NCBI RefSeq assembly: GCF_010725055.1
Contig: NZ_BJKB01000009.1
Span: forward strand, 62,001 to 126,000
Length of the DNA stretch: 64,000 nucleotides
Source of the DNA: Gelidibacter japonicus
GTDB lineage: Bacteria > Bacteroidota > Bacteroidia > Flavobacteriales > Flavobacteriaceae
Reading direction: 5' to 3'
The notes under the pieces were generated by a model. That model searched no databases, was not told the origin of the DNA, and saw only the letters and a program-made list of their open reading frames with translations. The position numbers and the translations under genes were made by a program. How positions within the stretch are numbered: the first letter of the stretch is position 1; each line of letters begins with the position of its first letter. Positions 25,672-33,811 of the stretch are shown here, in pieces.

Positions 25672-26733
25672 TTAACGGTTGATATCAACCAATATTTTTA
25701 CTTCTGAAGGATCTTTGGTAAGTGCCTCAAACCCTTTTTCGACGATCTCATCCAATGAAATCACGCTGGTAATTAATTTTTCTACCGGTAATCTTCCGCT
25801 ACTTATTAAAGCAATCACTTCTGGGAAAATGTTCCGGTAGGCAGCGGTCCCTATGATGGTCAATTCCCTTAGCGTTTGATTTAAGGCATCGTGGGTCACA
25901 CTTTTACCAAAGAGCGCAACCAATATGGCCGTGCCGCCATTGCGTAAGCTGTTGATACCCGTGTCAAACGTAGCTTGAACACCTGCAGCATCGATAAAAA
26001 CATCAACGCCGTGACCTGTAATCTCTTTTATTTTTTGAGTGATGTCTTTGTCCTTGGCGTTAAAAGTGTGGGTGGCTCCAATTTCTTTAGCTTTTTTCAA
26101 TCTGTTTTCTGAAAGGTCTGATACAAAAATTTGGGACGCACCGGCTGCCAATGCCACTTGAACGGTGAGTAAACCAATGGGACCTGCGCCGGTAATCAAT
26201 ACGGTATCTCCCAATTTCATGCCACTGCGTTGGATTGCGTATGCAGCCACTGCCGCAGGCTCTACAATGGCACCTTGTTCAAAGGTCATGGAATCAGGCA
26301 TTTTATGCACCATATAATCCTCAACCACCACATATTTTGCAAACGCTCCGTTAGCCGTGAGACCTATAAACCCCAAAGGCTCGGAAAGATTATATTCGCC
26401 AGTGGAAATAAACGGACTTTCGGGATTCTTAAAAATAGGTTCTACCGTTACTCGGTCGCCTTTTTTTATGTTTTTTACGTTTTTGCCTACTTCTTCAACG
26501 ACGCCCGAAAACTCGTGTCCAAGGGTTGTAGTTCCCTGGTGCCCGTTAAGAGCGTAGGGTTCATCAACCGGGATTAGTTGAGGTCCGTCGTTGTATTCGT
26601 GCAAATCTGATCCGCATATTCCGGTAAACTTTACTGCAATTTTTACCTGATTGTCGTTGGGCGAGGGGATCGCTGTTTCTTCCACTCTAATGTCTTTTGC
26701 TTTATGCCAGCGGGCTGCTTTCATCATCTTCAT
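25672..26733 (-). CDS. Butanediol-dehydrogenase-like MDR alcohol dehydrogenase without structural zinc site
   Basis: A 353-residue zinc-type medium-chain dehydrogenase closest by eye to (R,R)-2,3-butanediol dehydrogenase. Catalytic zinc ligands are present (Cys40 in GICGSDLHEY, His73 and Glu74 in TLGHEFSG). The NAD-binding GAGPIGL motif is intact, and SDLSENR fits a preference for NAD. In the lobe where the four structural-zinc cysteines normally sit (about 102-117), the sequence reads FKNPESPFISTGEYNLSE, so all four cysteines are gone while the flanks align well. The likely reaction is reversible acetoin/2,3-butanediol or a related secondary-alcohol oxidation. It lies 83 bp downstream of the DsbA-family gene. 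Confidence 0.85.
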   Translation of the reverse strand: MKMMKAARWHKAKDIRVEETAIPSPNDNQVKIAVKFTGICGSDLHEYNDGPQLIPVDEPYALNGHQGTTTLGHEFSGVVEEVGKNVKNIKKGDRVTVEPIFKNPESPFISTGEYNLSEPLGFIGLTANGAFAKYVVVEDYMVHKMPDSMTFEQGAIVEPAAVAAYAIQRSGMKLGDTVLITGAGPIGLLTVQVALAAGASQIFVSDLSENRLKKAKEIGATHTFNAKDKDITQKIKEITGHGVDVFIDAAGVQATFDTGINSLRNGGTAILVALFGKSVTHDALNQTLRELTIIGTAAYRNIFPEVIALISSGRLPVEKLITSVISLDEIVEKGFEALTKDPSEVKILVDINR

Positions 26734-26816
26734 AACTTTATTTATTTTTTACATTTTAGCATGTCATAAAATTCCTGAATGACGCCATTTCAGTTCATCA
26801 GTATTTAGCTGATCGA

Positions 26817-27740
26817 TTACTTAATGGTCCAAATTGAACCATTTTTTGTCGTATACTTTTTTAATTTGCCTTTTTCGACAAGTTCATTTAGCTGGTTTTC
26901 GCTTTCGCTTCTTGGAGTTCCTGATAATTCAGAAAACTCTTTTGCGGTGAGCGAAGGATATATTGAGAATAATGTTTCCCAATTTTTACTGTATTCACTT
27001 TTCGTTGCGTTTGGATTCAATTTTAAAATGGCCATTTCATAAAAAGCATAAGGCCTGGTGCCATAAACGATTTCTTGATTGCCAGCATCATCAACAAAAA
27101 ACATGGTTGGAAATCCTCTTACTCCCAATTCTTGTCCTAACTTTAAATCTTCCTGGAATAAGCCCTTGGCTTTACCCTCAAAATCCGTTTTTAATTGTTC
27201 TGCATTTAATCCAACTTTTTTAGCTGCAATGGCCAAGTTTTCCCATTTAGCCATGTTTATCTTTTTTAAAAACATCATTTCGCGCATTTCACGCATGAAT
27301 GAAATAGCCTTTTGGTTATCTTGTAATTGTGCAGCTTTGAATGCAATAGATGAAGGGTAAGAAGAATCCATTGGATCTTCTAACCAAAGATCCCCATCTA
27401 TAGGCATATCGTAATGAATACTCACTTCATCCCAATGACTAGCAACATCTGCAGGAGAACTTATGCCACCGCTATTGTAATTCCAATCCGGTAATAAACC
27501 ACCCATTCTGTAGTCGATTTCAACGGCATCCCCATACTCTAACTTAAGTTTTCGTAGTTGAGGTTCAATTCCCCAACAAGAAGAACAAATTGGATCGGTA
27601 TAATAAATGATTCGGATGGATTTTTTATCTGAAGAAACTTTGTTTCCAGAGGTGCTTTCAGATGTACTATCCGTTGTTTCACACATTCCAGTTTCTATGT
27701 CGCATATAAGTGGATTATTTTTTAAGGTCTCGTTGTTCAT
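26817..27740 (-). CDS. DsbA-family thiol-disulfide protein with C-terminal extension
   Basis: A 307-residue protein with no signal peptide, hence cytoplasmic. The thioredoxin-fold domain (about 42-240) carries the active site Cys52-Ser-Ser-Cys55-Trp, the FrnE-like YRMGGLLPDW segment and the cis-proline loop VRGFPTMFF. Residues about 250-307 look like a small winged-helix-type module (LTAKEFSELSGTPRSESENQLNELVEKGKLKKY). The layout resembles SpxH/YjbH and FrnE-like proteins, which act in redox stress or as adaptors. It is divergent from an HxlR regulator that has an operator in the shared 189-bp gap. Confidence 0.85.
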   Translation of the reverse strand: MNNETLKNNPLICDIETGMCETTDSTSESTSGNKVSSDKKSIRIIYYTDPICSSCWGIEPQLRKLKLEYGDAVEIDYRMGGLLPDWNYNSGGISSPADVASHWDEVSIHYDMPIDGDLWLEDPMDSSYPSSIAFKAAQLQDNQKAISFMREMREMMFLKKINMAKWENLAIAAKKVGLNAEQLKTDFEGKAKGLFQEDLKLGQELGVRGFPTMFFVDDAGNQEIVYGTRPYAFYEMAILKLNPNATKSEYSKNWETLFSIYPSLTAKEFSELSGTPRSESENQLNELVEKGKLKKYTTKNGSIWTIK

Positions 27741-27858
27741 AATTTTAAGTTTTAATAATTTATTTCATTCAATATTTCCTTCTTATTTCTTCGCTGTTGA
27801 CTGATTATTACAAATATACCGAAAATAAGTGTATATTTGATATGTAATTCCTTTTAGA

Positions 27859-27884
27859 AAGTACTTTCCATTAGGAAACTACTT
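27859..27884. promoter_or_regulatory. Candidate HxlR operator in the divergent promoter region
   Basis: An inverted repeat has 11-bp arms, AAGTACTTTCC (27859-27869) and GGAAACTACTT (27874-27884), with one mismatch and a 4-bp centre. A further half-site AGTACTTT lies at 27907-27914. TATATTTG elements face outwards at 27821-27828 (minus) and 27832-27839 (plus), so the repeat would lie over the start region of the HxlR transcript. Confidence 0.6.
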
Positions 27885-27929
27885 CAGGGGATTTCGCATT
27901 TAGTTTAGTACTTTAAAAAAAATGAAACA

Positions 27930-28292
27930 ATGAAAAAGAAATCTGTAATAAACGACACACCCGCTTGTCAAATTAGGATGCAAGCTATCAGTGATACGAT
28001 GGGCATTTTATCTGGAAAATGGAAATTTCATATTTTGGGCACGCTCATAGAAGGCCGTAAACTGGGATTTATGGACTTGTTGAGAGAAATTGACGGCATT
28101 GGCAGTAAAATGCTTTCCAAAGAACTTCAGGACTTGGAAATGAATCACTTGGTCAGCCGAACAGTTATGAATACAAAACCGATAACTGTTGAATATGCTG
28201 TTACCGAATACGGTGCAACACTCGCACCACTTATTGATGAGCTGACAAAGTGGGGCCTTGCCTATAGACAGTCAATTCACGGTTCAAAATGA
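27930..28292 (+). CDS. HxlR-family redox-type transcriptional regulator
   Basis: A 120-residue winged-helix repressor or activator of the HxlR/DUF24 family. The recognition region is GKWKFHILGTLIEGRKLGFMDLLREIDGIGSKMLSKELQDLEMNHLV, followed by the ITVEYAVTEYG wing. The only cysteine is Cys13, placed where HypR/YodB-type regulators keep their redox-sensing thiol. It is therefore a candidate one-cysteine sensor of disulfide or electrophile stress. The divergent gene encodes a CxxC thiol protein, and the operator at 27859-27884 could serve both. Confidence 0.88.
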   Translation: MKKKSVINDTPACQIRMQAISDTMGILSGKWKFHILGTLIEGRKLGFMDLLREIDGIGSKMLSKELQDLEMNHLVSRTVMNTKPITVEYAVTEYGATLAPLIDELTKWGLAYRQSIHGSK

Positions 28293-28345
28293 GAGATTCA
28301 TTGAAATAAAAATAGGCTCAATTATTTGATGTAGAACAAAAGGAC

Positions 28346-28445
28346 TTAAGACTTACGATATTTAGCCCATGGGTAATGGAAATTTATCCGTCAATCATAG
28401 ATTTATAGTCAAAAGTGACTTTGGGCCGAATGCCATAAGTCTTAA
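28346..28445. repeat. 100-bp palindromic element between convergent genes
   Basis: Perfect 10-bp ends (TTAAGACTTA at 28346-28355, TAAGTCTTAA at 28436-28445) continue inward as a mismatched stem that includes GCCCA/TGGGC. It could fold into a long hairpin and act as a two-way terminator, or be a small mobile palindrome. Confidence 0.5.
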
Positions 28446-28455
28446 ATCATCTCTG

Positions 28456-28803
28456 TTAATTTACTTCTTCCGAGGCTGCAAACTCTTCCATTTTTGTAAT
28501 CAAATTGTTTTCAACCGCGTATATTTGAACCCATTTCTGCTTTAGTTCCCTTCCTGATCGTTTAACCCTTTGGTGTTCTCGGCCTAAAACCACTACCATG
28601 TTGCCTTCAACGATAAATTGTTGAGGTTCAAAGTTGATGATTTCAGTTCTTTCCATAATATTGGTGAAAAATGTTCTGACACCTTCCTTTTTTTCAAAAG
28701 TTCCTGCCGGAATAATATGGGTGCCGTGATAAATCCATACGGTATCTTCGGAAACTGTAGCCACGAATTGTTCCACATCACCACTACCAAATGCCGAAAA
28801 CAT
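28456..28803 (-). CDS. SnoaL/NTF2-like protein, apparently 5'-interrupted
   Basis: 115 residues from ATG 28803. The fold is NTF2-like (MFSAFGSGDVEQFVATVSEDTVWIYHG, then EFAASEEV at the end); such proteins bind or isomerise small molecules. An upstream in-frame ATG at 28836, only 8 bp after the YceI stop, would give M-K-N-P-A-K, then TAA, then V-V-D-K-M, and the product would align with the usual N-terminus of this family if the stop were sense. The gene therefore seems to have gained a stop at codon 7 and to rely on the internal ATG, losing part of helix 1. It is probably co-transcribed with the YceI gene. Confidence 0.75.
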   Translation of the reverse strand: MFSAFGSGDVEQFVATVSEDTVWIYHGTHIIPAGTFEKKEGVRTFFTNIMERTEIINFEPQQFIVEGNMVVVLGREHQRVKRSGRELKQKWVQIYAVENNLITKMEEFAASEEVN

Positions 28804-28844
28804 CTTATCGACTACTTATTTTGCTGGATTTTTCATCTATAATA

Positions 28845-29414
28845 TTATTGTTTTGCGAATTGTAAGTGCGCCACAATCTTTACATCTTTTCCAACACCGG
28901 CAGCAGCTGGGTCGTAATTGATATTATAGTCAAATCGATTAATGGTCGTTGTGGCTTTTAAGCCTAATTTTTGGCCTTGGTCACTTGTCACTGTTCCACC
29001 ATAGTGCACATCAAAGATCACATCTTTGGTAACATCTTTTATGGTCAGTTTCCCGTATAATAAATATTCGTTGGGTTTACCTGTGGCTAAAATTTTGGTA
29101 CTTTTAAAAGTCATATTAGGGTATTTTTCTACCTCAAAGAAATCAGGACTTCTCAAGTGATTATCCCTGTTCTCTACGCTTGTATTGATGCTGTTTACTT
29201 TGACGGTAAAATCGAAACTAGCATCGGACAGTGCGTCTCCATTTGTAGTTAAGTTCCCAGTGTATTCCAAAAATTTTCCATTCACAATACTTATTCCCGA
29301 ATGCGATATGTTGAAATTTAATGACGAATGGTAGGGGTCCACCTTCCATTGTGTTTGTGCAAATGCATTGACACTAAAAATCATCATAATCAATAAAATA
29401 AATGCTTTTCTCAT
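28845..29414 (-). CDS. YceI-family periplasmic lipid-binding protein
   Basis: A 189-residue protein with a signal peptide (ending NAFAQ) and a complete YceI lipocalin-like domain. Typical stretches are WKVDPYHSSLNFNISHSGIS, GDALSDASFDFTVKVNSINTSVENRDNHLRSPDFFEVEKYPNMTFKST, GKLTIKDVTKDVIFDV and TTINRFDYNINY. YceI proteins bind polyisoprenoid or similar lipids in the periplasm and are often induced by stress. It lies upstream of the SnoaL gene in the same transcript, and two inverted repeats lie in its upstream region. Confidence 0.92.
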   Translation of the reverse strand: MRKAFILLIMMIFSVNAFAQTQWKVDPYHSSLNFNISHSGISIVNGKFLEYTGNLTTNGDALSDASFDFTVKVNSINTSVENRDNHLRSPDFFEVEKYPNMTFKSTKILATGKPNEYLLYGKLTIKDVTKDVIFDVHYGGTVTSDQGQKLGLKATTTINRFDYNINYDPAAAGVGKDVKIVAHLQFAKQ

Positions 29415-29457
29415 AATTGTTAACGTTTTAGATTGTATTAATACTTCAATATACGGA

Positions 29458-29475
29458 AAGTTACAGTAATAACTT
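29458..29475. promoter_or_regulatory. Inverted repeat just upstream of the YceI gene
   Basis: AAGTTA, 6 bp, TAACTT, centred about 53 bp before the start codon. Candidate operator only. Confidence 0.35.
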
Positions 29476-29572
29476 ACTCTATTAAGTTTTAAAAATTAAA
29501 GATTTTATATCGCAAGACAATCAATAAATTCATTGTTAAATTTTAGGTTTTAATTCTTGTGGCCATAGTGGT

Positions 29573-29591
29573 TTATCGATTCAATCGATAA
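29573..29591. promoter_or_regulatory. Near-perfect 19-bp palindrome upstream of the YceI gene
   Basis: TTATCGATT and AATCGATAA flank a single central C. It lies about 160 bp upstream of the YceI start and 33 bp past the end of the DUF5009 gene, so it could be a distal operator or part of a terminator. There is no T tract. Confidence 0.4.
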
Positions 29592-29623
29592 TTATAGTGC
29601 CAACTAGGAATTGCGAATTATCC

Positions 29624-30802
29624 TTATATTTTTAGTCTTATATTTTGTTTTTCCATGAGTCCTACGATAAAAATGACTAGGAATGAAAAAACTAATGATT
29701 TTAGTATTCCCAATAAGCCTGCGGTAAAAATACTTGGCCACTGAAATCCTGTTAATGCCATGATGGGATATATAAAAAATGGCATGAGATAACAGGTCAA
29801 AGTACTGGTGCCCGCTGGTTTTATAGGTTTTATCCAATTGTATTTGTTCCATCGGTCAACGAGTATATATAAAGTAGCATAAGATATGAAACTAATTCCG
29901 ATGCAAATAGATGTCCAGGACGGAGTAGCCAGGATTTTTGAAATAATAAACTCAATTCTTAAAAACATTCCGAAGCCTATAAAACCTGCCCCCAATAGGA
30001 AAATGATGGCCAGGAACCAATGCTCTTGGCGGACGGTCTTGCTGAGTTTCAAATAGAATACGGTGCAGAGTACCCCTGCCATAACCAGGGCATGATTGGA
30101 AGCGCTGATGACTAATTTAAAAGTTGGAATATCTTTGAAATAACCATTCTCCTGTATATTTAGTAAAAGCAATCCTAAAAATACAAGTACAAGGAGCCAC
30201 TTGTTCTTGCCGTAATAAAGGTAGATAATGCTATTCAGTAAATATGCCCAGCCTATGAGTCCCAATATGCCCCACCATCTTACTTGCATGCTCGTTATCT
30301 GTTCAGAATTTCCACCTTGGTATATCCATGCGAGATAGAGTAATAAAAGTACACCAACGGATTTTAAAGTCCCGACGATTTTTTTATTTATGCGGGGCAG
30401 GCGTGTATAATCCATCCAAACAAGAAAAATCCCCAATGCCATTAAGATCTGCCAGATATTTTTGTTTATAGGCATGGCTTGGTCGTTAATGGCACCATAG
30501 TTAACCATATATAACCCCATTATCAGCAGGGCGATTGTTCTTGCAAAAATATGGGCAAGAATACTGATCTTGGAATCCTTTTTTTTGATTCGGACATTTA
30601 TGGCCAAAGGAATGGACAGACCAACTATAAATAGGAACAATGGGAAAATAACATCCGAAAACCCCATCCCATCCTCTGTGGCAGCCGTATGTCCCAACCA
30701 TTTAGGTATGCCTGTCAATGACCAAATATCGTTAACAAAAATCATAAGAAACATGGTCAGTGCCCTTAATACATCTATGGTTCGGATTCTCATTGTTTTC
30801 AA
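29624..30802 (-). CDS. DUF5009/heparan-glucosaminide-acetyltransferase-like membrane protein
   Basis: A 392-residue, roughly 10-helix membrane protein. It opens with RIRTIDVLRALTMFLMIFVNDIW and FSDVIFPLFLFIVGLSIPLA, the signature of DUF5009/HGSNAT-type membrane acyltransferases in Bacteroidota, and has the usual length. These proteins are thought to acetylate sugars across the membrane, but the substrate is not evident. It is monocistronic, with an inverted repeat (30849-30868) in its upstream region. Confidence 0.8.
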   Translation of the reverse strand: MKTMRIRTIDVLRALTMFLMIFVNDIWSLTGIPKWLGHTAATEDGMGFSDVIFPLFLFIVGLSIPLAINVRIKKKDSKISILAHIFARTIALLIMGLYMVNYGAINDQAMPINKNIWQILMALGIFLVWMDYTRLPRINKKIVGTLKSVGVLLLLYLAWIYQGGNSEQITSMQVRWWGILGLIGWAYLLNSIIYLYYGKNKWLLVLVFLGLLLLNIQENGYFKDIPTFKLVISASNHALVMAGVLCTVFYLKLSKTVRQEHWFLAIIFLLGAGFIGFGMFLRIEFIISKILATPSWTSICIGISFISYATLYILVDRWNKYNWIKPIKPAGTSTLTCYLMPFFIYPIMALTGFQWPSIFTAGLLGILKSLVFSFLVIFIVGLMEKQNIRLKI

Positions 30803-30848
30803 AAGACGGGTGTTAAAGTGACCATATCCTTAAGTTTTATTCATAATA

Positions 30849-30868
30849 AATTATTCCGTCGAATAATT
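30849..30868. promoter_or_regulatory. Inverted repeat upstream of the DUF5009 gene
   Basis: Perfect 8-bp arms AATTATTC and GAATAATT around CGTC, about 50 bp before the start codon. Candidate operator; the protein that binds it is unknown. Confidence 0.4.
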
Positions 30869-31246
30869 AAGAACGATATCGCTTTGCTATAGAGTCTGGA
30901 AAGTAAATATACAAATTACTAGATTTAAAAAATGATCATAAAACTAAATGGACTCAGTCACCTGGCAGTGACAAACTCCATGCTAAAACGTGTTAGTTTT
31001 GCAATTAACAAGAGATGGATAGGAATTCATATATACATTGATTACCTTATTTTTTTTGGACACTTAGATGCGCTATTTTCAATTTTATCAATGCTGCCGA
31101 CACTATTTTGGTTCAATACCTTTATTCAGAATGACAGGAGATGTTGTGTAATTGAAAATAGCTGATAATCATCTTTAATTTATTTGTTAAACCCCATGAA
31201 AAGAAGGAGTTTTGTGAATTCTAAAAATAAATGAAAGTTGGGTTCT
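30869..31246. other. Intergenic region, divergent genes
   Basis: AT-rich, with no supported gene. A 77-codon frame at 30932-31165 lacks any recognisable motif and was not accepted. Confidence 0.4.
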
Positions 31247-31810
31247 ATGGAGCATGAAAAGTTCATTTTCTGTCTTGAAGCAATTCCTGATGTAGATAGT
31301 ACCAATATGACAGAGGTCGTATCTGTATTGGAAAATATTGTGATACAACAGGGTATTGAAAGTATTTATAAGGCTTGTGATACCATTGAGGGATTTGAAG
31401 AAAGCTTGGGTGTGTTGCTATATGAAGATCATAATTTTAAGGATTACGAAATTATTTATCTTATTATGCCCGGCGAGCCCAACAATATCTGCCTGAACGA
31501 CTATTATTATAGTATGGAGGAAATAGCTGAACTCTTTGAAGGAAGGATGAAAGGGAAAGTGATCCATTTTGCAAACAAAAAAATATTGGATCTCACCGAT
31601 GAAGAATCGCAGTATTTTCTTGATGTTACTGGGGCACGTGCCATTTCAGGTTACGGATCTGACTTAAGCGAAATTTCGAGCGTCAGTACTTTGGACCGCG
31701 TTTTTTTTAGCTTGTATCAGGAAAATGATGATCTCAAAGAAGTGGTAGAACTGATGTTTCAAAAACACTATAGTCTCTGTAAATTGCTTGATTTCAGACT
31801 GTATTATTAA
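31247..31810 (+). CDS. DUF6642-like protein
   Basis: 187 residues from ATG 31247; a TTG three codons earlier is possible. The opening EKFIFCLEAIPD, the central DYEIIYLIMPGEPNNICL and the following KVIHFANKKILDL and ARAISGYGSDL resemble, from memory, the DUF6642 family. In that family the equivalents read approximately YLAFHGEP and IHFGSCSTL. If that alignment is right, the His and Cys that would form a caspase/CHAT-like dyad are replaced here and the protein is a non-catalytic member. No signal peptide, cytoplasmic. It stands alone and its function is unknown. Confidence 0.6.
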   Translation: MEHEKFIFCLEAIPDVDSTNMTEVVSVLENIVIQQGIESIYKACDTIEGFEESLGVLLYEDHNFKDYEIIYLIMPGEPNNICLNDYYYSMEEIAELFEGRMKGKVIHFANKKILDLTDEESQYFLDVTGARAISGYGSDLSEISSVSTLDRVFFSLYQENDDLKEVVELMFQKHYSLCKLLDFRLYY

Positions 31811-31892
31811 TCTGCAATAAGGGCAGGTCGCTAAAATCCACTAATGGATATAAAACTTAAAACATTAATCTTCAGAAATTTTAACAATGGAA

Positions 31893-32447
31893 TTACTTCA
31901 CATGAGTCTCAACCCATTTCTCGAAGGCCTTCATAAAACTTTTTAGGAATTCCTTGGTTGAATCGTTGGTTAGTTTTCCTTTGTCATCGAAAAGCGCTGC
32001 AGCATCTCCAATGTATGCTTCTGGCTGGGCCATAGTAGGAACGTTTACGAAAGTTAGAGATTGTCTCAAATGATGATTTGCTCCAAAACCGCTTATGGCA
32101 CCAATGGAAACACTGACAATCGCCGCTGGTTTTCCGTTCCATGAATTTTCTCCATATGGTCGTGAACCTACATCTATCGCATTTTTCAAAACCCCAGGCA
32201 CAGAGCGGTTGTATTCGGGTGTAGCAAAGAGAAGTCCATCTGCAGCTCTAATTTTTTCACGTAAGGCTACCCATTCCTTTGGAGATGTTGCTTCCAGATC
32301 TTCATTAAACATTGGAAGACCTGTTATGTCTAAAAGTTCCATATTAAATGATTCTGGTGCCATTGCCATCAAAGCTTTGGCTGTTTTTAAATTGAAGGAC
32401 TCCTTACGAAGACTTCCTACGATAACTGCGATGTTGTGTTTTTTCAT
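31893..32447 (-). CDS. NADPH-dependent FMN reductase
   Basis: A 184-residue flavodoxin-fold oxidoreductase of the YieF/ChrR/AzoR-like NAD(P)H:FMN reductase group. The FMN phosphate-binding loop GSLRKESFN and the flavin-contacting TPEYNRSVPGVLKNAIDVGSRP are typical. It reduces quinones, chromate or azo compounds in relatives, usually as protection from electrophiles. An inverted repeat at 32488-32506 lies about 50 bp upstream, where a redox repressor would bind. Confidence 0.88.
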   Translation of the reverse strand: MKKHNIAVIVGSLRKESFNLKTAKALMAMAPESFNMELLDITGLPMFNEDLEATSPKEWVALREKIRAADGLLFATPEYNRSVPGVLKNAIDVGSRPYGENSWNGKPAAIVSVSIGAISGFGANHHLRQSLTFVNVPTMAQPEAYIGDAAALFDDKGKLTNDSTKEFLKSFMKAFEKWVETHVK

Positions 32448-32897
32448 AAATTTGATATTATTTTTAATGTTGATAAAATTGATTTCACTTATCTCACTAA
32501 GATAAGAATTTCAATATTCACTAACTTTGTTTTATTATAGTTTATAAGTAGTTTAACATTTGAGGTTTTCGTATAATTTCCACCAGTGTGTATTCTTATA
32601 CCCCAGAGGTTCCTGCCCCATTTCAAACACTACTAAAGTTTGAGAATCAAAAGATAATACCTCTAATATAGGGTCTTTCTCCCGCAATGACAATGACCTA
32701 CATCATTTGGCTTGATTCTTCAAAAAAAATATATTTTGGAAAAGCTGGGCGCCTACCAATTGTAAAGCATCGTTTGGAGGCTGTCTGTGTGTTATTCACC
32801 AGGCCGTAAGGCTTTACCTATATAATGGTCGTCCAAATGAAAGTCATAATCTTGATTGAAAGCTATATTTCCTTCCCAACTTCGACGTTTTCGAATT
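32448..32897. other. Intergenic region between FMN reductase and USP genes
   Basis: 450 bp containing the inverted repeat at 32488-32506. No gene or RNA was recognised in the rest. Confidence 0.4.
32488..32506. promoter_or_regulatory. Inverted repeat upstream of the FMN reductase gene
   Basis: CTTATCT, 5 bp, AGATAAG. The TATCT-N5-AGATA form is typical of MarR/HxlR-type operators, and such regulators often control azoreductase-like genes. Its match to the HxlR site at 27859 is poor, so another regulator is likely. Confidence 0.45.
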
Positions 32898-33716
32898 TTA
32901 TGGTAATATAATTAATGGGGTTTGACCTTCGTAAACTAATTCGTTAATTAAAAATCGACTAAAAAGTTGGTCGGTTAAAATACGTGACCCTTTTTGAACA
33001 ATCAATATCTCGTTAATTTTGTTGTTGATGACTCCCTTTATACCGTCTAATCGATTATTGGCTTCGTAAATAGCAAAGTTTGTAGTAAATCTGTCGGCAT
33101 AAGTTTCTGATAGAGTCTGTAATTTTTCTTTGATAAGAGTGGTGTCTTCATTTGGTTTCGCCAAATGGAAAAACGTTATGCTCGTGTTCTGGTGGTCAAT
33201 GAACTTAAGAAAGTTGTCCAATTGCTGTATGTTCAGGGGTTTCTTATCGCCTACGGCCACAAATATTTTTTCGTGCGAAAATGAATCGATTCCCTTGGGC
33301 ATGGCAACCACTGTGTTTTCTATATTTCCAATGATCCGAAGGGCGACGCTCCCTAAAAATATTTTTTTCAAAATCCCCGTACCTTTTAAACCGATGAAAA
33401 TTAAATTTTCAAACGGTTCTATCAGTAATTCAGGTAAAGTAAGATGAAAATCGATTTCAGAAACATAATAAGCAACTTCAATAGTCTCAGGAATAAGGTC
33501 ATGCGCTAGGATTTTTAATTTCTCAAGTGCGTTGTCATTAGCTTGCTGAACGATATATTCTCTGGCTTCGTTTTCTGCGAATGCCGGTAAAAACGGATGG
33601 GTTTGATGATGCAAAAGAATTTTTGCATTAGCTTCTTGGCTCCAATCACAGGCATACTTTATCAGATTGCTCGAATACTCAGAAAAGTCAATAAGTACTA
33701 TAAACCGTTTATTCAT
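32898..33716 (-). CDS. Universal stress protein, two-domain
   Basis: A 272-residue protein with two UspA-like halves. The first opens with RFIVLIDFSEYSSNLIKYACDWSQEANAKILLHH, a typical Usp first strand and helix, and contains NLIFIGLKGTGILKKIFLGSVALRII, the G-x-x-G-S nucleotide loop variant. The second half (about 145-272) is more divergent. Two-domain Usp proteins are common in Bacteroidota and often sit beside transporters. The CPA2 antiporter gene lies 95 bp away on the same strand, upstream of this gene. Confidence 0.85.
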   Translation of the reverse strand: MNKRFIVLIDFSEYSSNLIKYACDWSQEANAKILLHHQTHPFLPAFAENEAREYIVQQANDNALEKLKILAHDLIPETIEVAYYVSEIDFHLTLPELLIEPFENLIFIGLKGTGILKKIFLGSVALRIIGNIENTVVAMPKGIDSFSHEKIFVAVGDKKPLNIQQLDNFLKFIDHQNTSITFFHLAKPNEDTTLIKEKLQTLSETYADRFTTNFAIYEANNRLDGIKGVINNKINEILIVQKGSRILTDQLFSRFLINELVYEGQTPLIILP

Positions 33717-33811
33717 TTTTTAGATTTTATGTCGTTATAAAGTTGGTACGGACTTCACTATATGTGGAGCTTAAGGCCGCAATGATCGGTGTTCAATCTT
33801 CCGTTGTTGTA

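Noticed and set aside
30932-31165. 77-codon plus-strand frame
   Set aside because: Hydrophobic by chance in AT-rich DNA; no motif and no conserved neighbour relationship.
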